DNA from: Anaerobacillus alkalidiazotrophicus
GTDB taxonomy: Bacteria > Bacillota > Bacilli > Bacillales_H > Anaerobacillaceae
Length of the DNA stretch: 64,000 nt
Assembly: GCF_001866055.1 (NCBI RefSeq)
Contig: NZ_MLQS01000001.1
Location: forward strand, 1,294,501-1,358,500
Direction: 5' to 3'
Shown here: positions 20,002 to 27,499 of the stretch, in pieces
How positions within the stretch are numbered: position 1 is the first letter of the stretch
Layout: the number at the start of each line of letters is the position of its first letter
Notes under the pieces: generated by a model
What the model was told of the DNA's origin: nothing
The model's database searches: none
What the model saw: the letters and a program-made list of their open reading frames with translations, nothing else
Made by a program: the position numbers and the translations under genes

Positions 20002-20099
20002 TCCCACTCTTAAGTGGCAGTAAGACCCCCACCTCAAAACTTAAGAAAATCGAAAAAGTTGGCGGGGGATGAAGGTAACCCCTACTAATTGAAGTTTAG
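20002..20099 (+). repeat. Double-hairpin dispersed repeat, copy C (internally deleted)
   Basis: Starts TCCCACTCTTAAG, keeps the first arm CCCCCACCTCAAAACTTAAG, then jumps to GGCGGGGGATGAAGG and ACTAATTGAAGTTTA of the second hairpin. Left arm 1 is thus fused to right arm 2. It is more diverged than copies A and B. It lies about 140 bases before paralogue 5. Confidence 0.75.
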
Positions 20100-20238
20100 A
20101 TTTTTAAGACACCTATTTCGTAATAGAAAAGGTTTTAGTAATGCGGTTTACGAAAGATAATGAAAGTGTTCTATAGAAATAGAAAGTAGATGACGGTTGT
20201 CATTGATTATTTTAATAAATTAAAACTGTGAGGTTTAG

Positions 20239-21177
20239 GTGTTGAGAAGTAGAATTTTATTTCTAATTTTTATTTTTACTATCGTAACTATTATTGTGTT
20301 TAATCAATTTGTTGACGAAAAAACAAGGGTAGTAGTTGTATTAAAAGATTTAGATACAGAGTATTGGAATATAGTAAAAGCAGGAGCAGAAAAAGGTTTT
20401 CGTGATTTTGGTATAAAGGGAAAAGTTGTTGCACCAAGATACGAAGATGTAGAAAACCAGAAAGAGTTGTTGAAAAGTATTCTTAATGAAAAGCCAGATC
20501 TATTAATTGTTTCTCCCCTAAATTCAGAAAGTGTTTCTATATTAGATAAGTTCTATGAAAATAATATTCCCGTAATGTTACTAGATACTGATGATCCTTG
20601 GGAAAATAAAACAGCCTATATTGGTACAAATAACATTGAGTTAGGGAGAATAGGGGGAATGTTACTAGCATCACAACTTCAACCTGGAAATGAAGTCGCA
20701 TTAATTTCAGGCGATATAAACCACCCTATTTCAGGTGATCGAATAAAAGGGGCAAAGATCAGTTTAGAAGCAGTAGGCGTTAACATAGTTACAAAAGCAG
20801 TAGATTTACCGAATTATTCAGGGCACGTTAAAGAAGTAATGGAAGAAATATTGGAAGAACACCCTAACATAAAAGGTGTATTTGCTGATACAGACATTAA
20901 GGCATTAGGTGTGTATGAAGCAATAGAGGAATTTAATATAAACATGCCTGTTATTGGAGCAGACGGTATTAATAAAATGATAGAGTTAATTGAAGGAGGA
21001 ATGTTATCAGGAACAGTTGCACAAAATCCGTATGATATGGGATATATAAGTGTTGAAATGGCAAAGAAAGTGCTAAGTGGTGAGATAGTAGAAAGAAATA
21101 TAGATACAGGTGTAGACATTATTATTAAAGGTAATGCCACACAAAGACTAGCGTTTCAAAGGGAGTTATTAAGATGA
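20239..21177 (+). CDS. Orphan RbsB-type sugar-binding protein, paralogue 5 of 5
   Basis: 312 residues, start GTG 20239 or the conserved TTG 20242, with GTGAGG upstream. N-terminal hydrophobic anchor (LFLIFIFTIVTIIVF), no lipobox Cys, type 1 binding-protein fold, tail DTGVDIIIKGNATQRL. Groups with paralogues 3 and 4. Conserved stretches such as DTDDPWENKTAYIGTNN, GDINHPISGDRIKGAK and VIGADGIN lie where ribose-type proteins contact the ligand, so the five may bind related sugars. No transporter is adjacent. The next operon begins about 160 bases after its terminator. Confidence 0.8.
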   Translation: MLRSRILFLIFIFTIVTIIVFNQFVDEKTRVVVVLKDLDTEYWNIVKAGAEKGFRDFGIKGKVVAPRYEDVENQKELLKSILNEKPDLLIVSPLNSESVSILDKFYENNIPVMLLDTDDPWENKTAYIGTNNIELGRIGGMLLASQLQPGNEVALISGDINHPISGDRIKGAKISLEAVGVNIVTKAVDLPNYSGHVKEVMEEILEEHPNIKGVFADTDIKALGVYEAIEEFNINMPVIGADGINKMIELIEGGMLSGTVAQNPYDMGYISVEMAKKVLSGEIVERNIDTGVDIIIKGNATQRLAFQRELLR

Positions 21178-21205
21178 TTAAAATGAGTTATTTAAAGTCA
21201 ATTTA

Positions 21206-21230
21206 TGAAGCAGCCTAGGCTGCTTTTTTG
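21206..21230 (+). terminator. Terminator after paralogue 5
   Basis: AAGCAGCCTAGGCTGCTTTTTT, the same core hairpin as after paralogues 3 and 4. Confidence 0.85.
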
Positions 21231-21335
21231 TTTTGTCCTAACGCAAAAGGTGTAATATGTTCCGGTACAAAGATTAATAAAAACCACCATTGCTAATTAA
21301 ATCGAAAAAACGTTTTATTTTATCATAATATACTA

Positions 21336-21387
21336 CACTTTGCTCGTAATGAAAGCGGTTTCCTAAAAGCGCTTTCCGATAGATAAT
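21336..21387 (+). promoter_or_regulatory. Maltodextrin-type control region with two cre-like boxes
   Basis: Contains TGAAAGCGGTTTCC (21350-21363; one mismatch to TGWAANCGNTNWCA) and TAAAAGCGCTTTCC (21364-21377), then GATAGATAATAAG. The 52-base block aligns without gaps with 32257-32308 before the cyclomaltodextrinase gene (41 of 52 identical by eye). Likely binds CcpA and/or a MalR-like LacI regulator; no LacI-family gene is in the window. Confidence 0.6.
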
Positions 21388-21410
21388 AAGGTTGTACCAA
21401 ATAAATAAGG

Positions 21411-21601
21411 GGGAACTAAAAAATGAAAAAAATAAAAGTTTATTTAAATTTATCCCACTCTTAAGGGGCAGTAAGACCCCAACTGATTGAAGTTCAGCTT
21501 TAAAGTTATTTTTTGTTGGAAGTGCTACATACCACCAAGTACTGATACTTTAAGAAGGATGACAAAATCGTTTGCATTAGCAGTAATGATCTTGTAAGTA
21601 C
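21411..21601 (+). pseudogene. Relic leader of a lost binding-protein gene, split by a repeat
   Basis: GGGGGAACT is followed by ATG 21423 and MKKIKVYLNL. The frame then runs into repeat copy D and stops. Past the repeat, ATG 21560 reads MTKSFALAVMIL and stops. Both pieces look like lipoprotein signal-peptide starts of binding proteins. They sit between the control region and the present malE-like gene. Interpretation as debris is an inference. Confidence 0.4.
21453..21503 (+). repeat. Double-hairpin dispersed repeat, copy D (ends only)
   Basis: About 51 bases: TCCCACTCTTAAGGGGCAGT, AAGACCCC, then directly AACTGATTGAAGTTCAGCTT. The whole interior is lost. The junction lies at the C-run that occurs in both hairpins, suggesting deletion through short direct homology. 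Confidence 0.8.
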
Positions 21602-21625
21602 ATTAAATTGGGAGGGATTAATGAA

Positions 21626-22933
21626 ATGAAAATCAAAAATATTTTTAATGTGTTAGCAACTGCCACGTTATCCGTTGGTATTCTTGCAGCTTGTTCAGCA
21701 CCACCACAAAGTGCTCCGCCAGTGAATACTACTGTCGCTGAAGAGAAGAGTGGAGAAACTCAAGATGTTGAATTTGAAATCATTCCTGAAGAAGGTGCAG
21801 AATTACTCATATGGGACAATGGTGATACTCATCGCGAGTGGGCAGAATATGTTGCTGAAAAATTCACAGAAGAATATGGTGTCCCTGTAACGGTAGCAGA
21901 AGTAGGTCATACTGATGCACCGGGTATACTGCAAACAGATGGACCGGCGGGTCTTGGAGCGGATGTATTTGCAGGTGCACATGACCATGCAGGAAACATG
22001 GATTCTGCAGGTCTAATTATAGAAAACTTCTTTCCAGAGTATTATGAAGAAAAATTCATGGATGCAGCTGTCCTTGGGACATCAGTAAATGATACAATCT
22101 TCGGCTATCCATATGCGATTGAAACATATGCCCTTTATTACAATAAAGATCTTGTTGATGAAGTTCCAGAAACATTTGAAGAATTACTAAAAATATCAAA
22201 AGAATTTACAAACGTAAGAACTGACCATTACGGGATTATGTTTGAACCTGGTAACTATTACTTCGTTCATGCATTTTTAGGTGGATATGGAGGCTTTATT
22301 TTTGGCGACGATAACACCGATCCTTCCGTAACTGGATTAAACAACGAAGGTGCAATTCGAGCAGGTGAATTTATGCGTGAAATTAGAGAAGCGAGTTTAC
22401 CACTGAATTCAGAAGATGTAACTGGTGACGTTATTGGAACGCTTTTCAACGAAAATCAAGTGATGTTCCGAATTTCTGGTCCTTGGGATATTAGACCACA
22501 TACTGAAGCAGAGGTTAACTTTGGTGTTGCACCATTACCATTACTAAGCAATGGTGAACGTCCAACAAGTTTTTCAGGTATCAAAGGTTATTATGTGAGC
22601 GCATACACTAATTACCCTGATGCTGCTGCGCTTTATGCAAAATTTGCAACGAGTGAAGAAATGCTTGAGAAACGTTTTGAAATGACAGGTGAATTACCAC
22701 CACACTTAGATCTTCTTGAAAGTGAGGTAATTTTAGATAATCCAGTTTTAGCCGGTTTCTTAGAACAAGCACAATATGCACAACCTATGCCAAATATTCC
22801 TGAAATGCAAATTGTATGGGGACCAATGGGTGATGCATTTATAAGCATTTGGAATACAGATCGCGACGTCCAAAGCATTTTAGATAGTGCTGTAGAACAA
22901 CTTAGTGAGTCGATTGATATCTTAAACAAATAA
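21626..22933 (+). CDS. Maltodextrin/cyclodextrin-binding lipoprotein
   Basis: Receptor of a maltose-type ABC importer, 435 residues. ATG 21626 is preceded by GGGAGGG; an in-frame TTG at 21608 is less likely. The lipobox ILAAC marks the lipid anchor. The mature protein has an acidic linker and the SBP_bac_1 fold with MalE features: ELLIWDNGDTHREW, GPAGLGADVF, FGYPYAIETYALYYNKDL, VMFRISGPWDI and FSGIKGYYVSAYTNYPD. These resemble MalE/CycB-type cyclodextrin- and maltodextrin-binding proteins. First gene of the malE-malF-malG operon and close to several GH13 enzymes. Controlled by the double cre region about 240 bases upstream. Confidence 0.9.
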   Translation: MKIKNIFNVLATATLSVGILAACSAPPQSAPPVNTTVAEEKSGETQDVEFEIIPEEGAELLIWDNGDTHREWAEYVAEKFTEEYGVPVTVAEVGHTDAPGILQTDGPAGLGADVFAGAHDHAGNMDSAGLIIENFFPEYYEEKFMDAAVLGTSVNDTIFGYPYAIETYALYYNKDLVDEVPETFEELLKISKEFTNVRTDHYGIMFEPGNYYFVHAFLGGYGGFIFGDDNTDPSVTGLNNEGAIRAGEFMREIREASLPLNSEDVTGDVIGTLFNENQVMFRISGPWDIRPHTEAEVNFGVAPLPLLSNGERPTSFSGIKGYYVSAYTNYPDAAALYAKFATSEEMLEKRFEMTGELPPHLDLLESEVILDNPVLAGFLEQAQYAQPMPNIPEMQIVWGPMGDAFISIWNTDRDVQSILDSAVEQLSESIDILNK

Positions 22934-22940
22934 TAAATTT

Positions 22941-22976
22941 AGGTTCCCAAGCTTAGAAATTCTAGATTGGGAACCT
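22941..22976 (+). promoter_or_regulatory. Hairpin between malE-like and malF-like genes
   Basis: AGGTTCCCAA (22941-22950) pairs perfectly with TTGGGAACCT (22967-22976). It has no U-tract and lies directly after the binding-protein gene, as at 2697 and 61898. Likely a 3' stabiliser that raises the level of receptor mRNA. Confidence 0.6.
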
Positions 22977-22998
22977 TCAAATAAAGGTGGGACAAAAG

Positions 22999-24393
22999 AT
23001 GGTAGGATTACCGACTCCAGAATCAAAACCAACTGAAAATAAATCATTAGTAAATTTCATAAAAACCAAAGCTTTTATCGCTTCTTTATTATCTTTTCTA
23101 TTTATGGGATTGGGACAAATTTACAATCGACAAATTGTAAAAGGTCTTTTCTTCATAGTTCTATGGTTATACATCATCATTTTTTATTCGCAACCTTTTC
23201 AATGGGCGATGTGGGGACTTCGTACATTAGGAGAAACACCTCAAATTCGTGAAAGAGGAAGAGTTGTTTTTGAAGGACACCATTCCATTTTCTTAATGAT
23301 AGAAGGAATTATCGCTATATTAATAGCGCTGATTATTGTATGTGTTTATATTATTAGTGTACGTGATGCTTATAAAGTCGGAAGAGCAAGAGATAAAGGG
23401 TTAGTACCACGAACCTTTAGACAATCATTACAAAATAGTTGGGAGAACGGATTTGCCTATATTCTTTTAACTCCAACAGTCATTTTTACGCTTTTCTTAA
23501 CAATTTTACCTCTAGTCTTTTCAGTTATGATTGCGTTCACAAACTATTCAGGACCTAACTACCTACCGCCAAGAAATTTAGTCGATTGGGTTGGTTTTCA
23601 GACCTTTATTGATCTATTTAATAGAAACTCATGGAGCAGAACGTTTTACGGTGTGTTTACATGGACAATTATTTGGGCGGTACTCACAACTTTTACGACG
23701 TTCTTTCTAGGATTTTTCTACGCCGTATTGATCAATTCTGAAGGTGTGAAATTCAAACGGTTTTGGCGTGGAATATTTATTTTACCTTGGGCAATTCCTG
23801 CGTTTGTTATGATTTTAATCATGCGTAATATCTTTAATGGTCAGTTTGGACCAATCAATAAATATATCAATAACTTAATAGATCATTTTCCGATTTTAGC
23901 GGAATGGGGACTTAGTGCAATTCCATTTTTCTCTGACCCGACATGGGCGAAAATAACATTAGTCGGTGTGAACATGTGGTTTGGCTTCCCGTTTTGGATG
24001 ATTTTGATGGCAGGAGTCATGACAGGGATTGATAAAGAACAATATGAAGCAGCGGAAATTGATGGCGCTAGCGCTTGGCAAAAGTTTAAAAGTATTACGT
24101 TTCCAATTGTTATGTTTTCAACGTCACCACTATTAATTATGAGTTTTGCGGGTAACTTTAATAACTTTAATATGATCTACCTTTTTACAGAAGGACGTCC
24201 GACAAATCCAGATTATAGCTATGCAGGCTCGACAGATATCTTAATTAGTTGGATTTATAAAATGACTTTTGACCATAACCAATTTGCTATGGCATCTGCA
24301 GTTGGACTATTAATTTTTATTGTAGTGGCAATTTTCTCTGTTTGGAACTTTAGTAAAACAAGAGCATTTAAAGAAGAGGATATGATGAAATGA
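22999..24393 (+). CDS. Maltodextrin ABC transporter permease (MalF type)
   Basis: 464 residues from ATG 22999, chosen because AAAGGTGG is about eight bases upstream; GTG 22987 overlaps that site. Longer than simple permeases: an N-terminal pair of extra membrane helices (about residues 20-120) precedes the six-span core, as in MalF of Gram-positive maltodextrin importers. The EAA loop YEAAEIDGASAWQKFKSITFP contacts the ATPase. TEGRPTNPDYSYAGSTDILISW is typical MalF sequence. It ends in an ATGA overlap with malG. The shared ATPase is not encoded here. Confidence 0.92.
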   Translation: MVGLPTPESKPTENKSLVNFIKTKAFIASLLSFLFMGLGQIYNRQIVKGLFFIVLWLYIIIFYSQPFQWAMWGLRTLGETPQIRERGRVVFEGHHSIFLMIEGIIAILIALIIVCVYIISVRDAYKVGRARDKGLVPRTFRQSLQNSWENGFAYILLTPTVIFTLFLTILPLVFSVMIAFTNYSGPNYLPPRNLVDWVGFQTFIDLFNRNSWSRTFYGVFTWTIIWAVLTTFTTFFLGFFYAVLINSEGVKFKRFWRGIFILPWAIPAFVMILIMRNIFNGQFGPINKYINNLIDHFPILAEWGLSAIPFFSDPTWAKITLVGVNMWFGFPFWMILMAGVMTGIDKEQYEAAEIDGASAWQKFKSITFPIVMFSTSPLLIMSFAGNFNNFNMIYLFTEGRPTNPDYSYAGSTDILISWIYKMTFDHNQFAMASAVGLLIFIVVAIFSVWNFSKTRAFKEEDMMK

Positions 24394-25229
24394 TGAATAA
24401 AAAAATAAAAAAATTTATCCGGATGTTTGCCATATATGGAGTGCTAATAGTCACGAGTATTATGATTTTATATCCTGTTTACTTTGTTATTATAGGTTCA
24501 CTAAACCCTGGAAATACGCTTTTTGCAACGAGTTTACTTCCTGAAAACTTATCACTTCGCCACTATATTTATTTGTTTACCGAAACCGACTATGCACGTT
24601 GGTATATGAATACTCTTAAAATTGCTTTTTGGAATATGATTATATCGACCTTTTTAGTTCTAACTGCAGCTTATGCTTTTTCACGTTTCCGTTTTCCGGG
24701 CAGACGAGCTGGTTTGATGACCATCTTGGTACTACAAATGTTTCCCAGTTTTATGGCGATGATCGCTATCTATATTTTACTTCTACAAATGAATCTTTTA
24801 GATAATCATTGGGGCTTAATTTTAGTTTACGCAGGTGGATCAATCCCATTTGGAGCATGGCTTGTAAAAGGGTATTTCGATGGAATGCCAAGAAGTTTAG
24901 AAGAAGCTGCAAAAATGGATGGAGCTGGACATTTAACGATCTTTTTTAGAATAATGATGCCTCTTTCAATGCCAATCTTGGTATTTATTGCGGTAATGAA
25001 CTTTATTGGACCATGGATGGACTTTATTTTAGCAAGACTTGTACTTAGGACGGATACTAATAAAACGTTAGCTGTTGGCCTTTTTGAGATGGTACAAGGA
25101 CTTGGTAACACGGAATTTACTACGTTTGCTGCAGGGGCAGTACTTGTAGCTGTTCCAATCACGATCTTATTTATGGTACTTCAAAAACCATTAACAGAAG
25201 GGTTAAGAGCAGGAGCGAATAAAGGCTAA
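24390..25229 (+). CDS. Maltodextrin ABC transporter permease (MalG type)
   Basis: 279 residues, ATG 24390 overlapping the malF stop by four bases (or the second ATG at 24393). Six membrane spans are predicted. The EAA loop reads LEEAAKMDGAGHLTIFFRIMMPLSMP. It forms the heterodimeric channel with the preceding MalF-like protein, for import of maltodextrins or cyclodextrins. A strong hairpin follows 60 bases later. Confidence 0.92.
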   Translation: MMNKKIKKFIRMFAIYGVLIVTSIMILYPVYFVIIGSLNPGNTLFATSLLPENLSLRHYIYLFTETDYARWYMNTLKIAFWNMIISTFLVLTAAYAFSRFRFPGRRAGLMTILVLQMFPSFMAMIAIYILLLQMNLLDNHWGLILVYAGGSIPFGAWLVKGYFDGMPRSLEEAAKMDGAGHLTIFFRIMMPLSMPILVFIAVMNFIGPWMDFILARLVLRTDTNKTLAVGLFEMVQGLGNTEFTTFAAGAVLVAVPITILFMVLQKPLTEGLRAGANKG

Positions 25230-25289
25230 ATTCTTTGGATTCGTCTAAAATTTCGCGGTGGAAAATAATTGTATGAAACAGTAGTTTTG

Positions 25290-25322
25290 ATGAGAGTCTC
25301 TTAGAAGGAGACTCTCATTCTC
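25290..25322 (+). terminator. Terminator after the malG-like gene
   Basis: ATGAGAGTCTC pairs with GAGACTCTCAT, followed by TCTCTATATTTTT. It separates the importer operon from the amylase gene. Confidence 0.7.
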
Positions 25323-25337
25323 TATATTTTTCGTTTG

Positions 25338-25492
25338 TCCCACTCTTAAGGGGCAAGTAAGACCCCCACCTCAAAACTTAAGAAAATCGAGAAGTTTAGG
25401 TGGGGGATAAACTGCCCCTAAAGGTCCGATAAGTTGAACTAACAATCAGTGGGGGATGAAGGAAAACCCCCACTGATTGAAGTTCAGCTTTA
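25338..25492 (+). repeat. Double-hairpin dispersed repeat, copy B (full length)
   Basis: Practically identical to copy A (13898-14053) apart from an extra A (GGGGCAAGTAAG). It fills the gap between the malG terminator and the amylase ribosome binding site, so it becomes the 5' leader of the amylase mRNA if transcription enters from upstream. The near identity of A and B implies recent spread. Confidence 0.9.
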
Positions 25493-25524
25493 TTTTTAAA
25501 AGAATAATAACAGGAGCTGAATTT

Positions 25525-27105
25525 ATGTTAAAAAAGAAAAAAAGATTAGTTTTAACAGTCGTACTTGCAGTCATATTTTTGTTGGTTGGTTGTTCAGACA
25601 AAACAAATAACCAAATAACATTTGAAAGGGGAAATCTGAAAACAATTGAGCCGCATGGTGTCTATTATGAAATATTTATTAGAGCTTTTTATGATTCAAC
25701 AGGAGATGGAATTGGGGATTTCAAGGGAGCCACATCCAAACTTGATTATTTACAAGAGTTGGGTGTAGAAGGGATTTGGTTAATGCCAATTAATCCATCG
25801 CCTAGTTATCATGGATATGATGTCATTGATTATATGGATGTAAACCCGGAACATGGGACCCTCGATGACTTTAAAGAGTTTATTGAAGAAGCACACAAAA
25901 GAGGAATCAAAGTAATTAAAGACTTTGTGATTAACCATTCTAGTAGAGAACATCCATGGTTTCAAGCAGCACTTAAAAATGATGAGAAATACCGTGATTT
26001 TTATGTTTGGGCAGATGAAGATACAAACACTAGTCAACGGGGAGAATGGGGACAACAAGTTTGGCACGGTACAGGGAATAATATTTACGAAGGTGTGTTT
26101 TGGGATGGAATGCCTGATTTGAATATTGATCATCCAAAAGTCCGAGAAGAAATCTATAAAATTGGAAAGTTTTGGCTTGGAGAGGTTGGAGTTGATGGTT
26201 TCAGGTTGGACGCTGCCAAACATATATATAGTTCATACCATGGAAGTGATTATCAAGAGAAAAATCATCAGTTTTGGAGAGAATTTAGAAGTGAAATGGA
26301 AGAAGTAAATCCTGAAGTAATCCTAGTAGGAGAAATTTGGGATACAGCAACAGTCGTTGCTCCATATTTAGATGGTGGTCTACAATCAGCCTTTAATTTT
26401 GATTTATCTGATAAAATTTTAGCTTCTGTAAGGTCTGAAGCTGACGCTGGGTTAGTGACAGAACTTGAAAGAACAAGAAATTATTTCAATAAAATGTCTG
26501 AAGACTTTATCGACTCAACTTTTATTACCAATCATGATATGAACCGTGTGATGAGTGAACTAAATAATAATATGAACCATGCCAAAATGGCCGCAGCATT
26601 ATTATTAACATTACCAGGAAATCCGTATATTTATTACGGGGAAGAAATTGGCATGTTAGGTAAGAAACCAGATGAAGATATTCGTTTGCCGATGAGGTGG
26701 TATGAAGATCCTAAGGGAGTGGGTCAAACAACGTGGAGGATAGATCGGTATCATAGTAGTGAAAATGGAATTGATGTAGAAACTCAAATGCAAGATGAAA
26801 ATTCCTTATTAAATTATTATAAAGAATTGATTTATGCACGAAGATCTAGTGAAGCGTTAATTGCAGGAGAAATAAAAAGTACACGTATAAGTGAGCGAGG
26901 CATCTTGTCCTTTAAACGAGCAACTGACAATGAAGAGAAACTCGTTGTACACAATTTAACAAGTGAAATAAAAGTAATAGACCTTGAAGGTGATTTGAGT
27001 AAATATCAAAAATACTTTTTTTACATTGGGAATATTGAGGAAATTGAATTAAACAGTAATGTCTTAAAGATACCAGCCTATACCACAGTAATATTGCAAA
27101 AATAA
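25525..27105 (+). CDS. Alpha-amylase family (GH13) lipoprotein
   Basis: 526 residues. ATG 25525 follows ACAGGAG; an upstream in-frame start at 25477 lies inside repeat B and is rejected. The lipobox LLVGC (Cys23) anchors it outside the membrane. The GH13 barrel has the nucleophile Asp229 (GFRLDAAKH), acid/base Glu270 (LVGEIWD) and transition-state Asp338 (TNHDMNR), plus YEIFIRAFYDSTGDGIGDF near the N-terminus and a short C-terminal beta domain. It should cut starch or maltodextrins at the cell surface to feed the adjacent importer. Exact specificity cannot be read. Confidence 0.92.
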   Translation: MLKKKKRLVLTVVLAVIFLLVGCSDKTNNQITFERGNLKTIEPHGVYYEIFIRAFYDSTGDGIGDFKGATSKLDYLQELGVEGIWLMPINPSPSYHGYDVIDYMDVNPEHGTLDDFKEFIEEAHKRGIKVIKDFVINHSSREHPWFQAALKNDEKYRDFYVWADEDTNTSQRGEWGQQVWHGTGNNIYEGVFWDGMPDLNIDHPKVREEIYKIGKFWLGEVGVDGFRLDAAKHIYSSYHGSDYQEKNHQFWREFRSEMEEVNPEVILVGEIWDTATVVAPYLDGGLQSAFNFDLSDKILASVRSEADAGLVTELERTRNYFNKMSEDFIDSTFITNHDMNRVMSELNNNMNHAKMAAALLLTLPGNPYIYYGEEIGMLGKKPDEDIRLPMRWYEDPKGVGQTTWRIDRYHSSENGIDVETQMQDENSLLNYYKELIYARRSSEALIAGEIKSTRISERGILSFKRATDNEEKLVVHNLTSEIKVIDLEGDLSKYQKYFFYIGNIEEIELNSNVLKIPAYTTVILQK

Positions 27106-27123
27106 AGAGCTGACATTTAAAAT

Positions 27124-27165
27124 AAAAAACACCATCTTAATTAATGATTAAGTGGTGTTTTTTCA
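27124..27165 (+). terminator. Terminator after the amylase gene
   Basis: AAAAAACACCATCTTAA pairs with TTAAGTGGTGTTTTTT with one mismatch. A second weaker hairpin, GGTGTCTT...AAGACACC (about 27223-27262) followed by GTTTTTT, lies further on. Confidence 0.75.
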
Positions 27166-27499
27166 CACTTTTAGAAGGTGGAAATTATTGAAGGAGAGTA
27201 CCTGATGTAACGTTTTTATATAAAGGTGTCTTTTTTTACTACGTTATATAGAAATAAGACACCGTTTTTTATTGTATAAATAACGACGAGAGATTAATCG
27301 TAATATAAGACACTATGATATTTGTGGAAACGGTTTCTAACAGTTGATTAACGATAGATAATAAGTGTGTGTTACTCTATAGTGAGGGGAACAATATTAT
27401 ATCCAATGAAGCTAGTATGTAGGACAAGTCATATTCCTTTAACATAACAACAAATTTATGAATGGTAAAACAGAAATTATGTATAAAAAGAGTGATAAG
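27166..27499 (+). promoter_or_regulatory. Control region of the sensor kinase operon, with cre box
   Basis: TGGAAACGGTTTCT at 27325-27338 fits the CcpA consensus TGNAANCGNWNNCW. CGATAGATAATAAG (27352-27365) recurs at 21377-21390 before the malE-like operon. No ORF is seen. Transcription of the kinase operon probably begins just after it. Confidence 0.55.

Noticed and set aside
27458..27499. Upstream ATG 27458 as start of the second YesM kinase
   Set aside because: No ribosome binding site precedes it and the extra 14 residues are not typical; ATG 27500 was used, with uncertainty stated.
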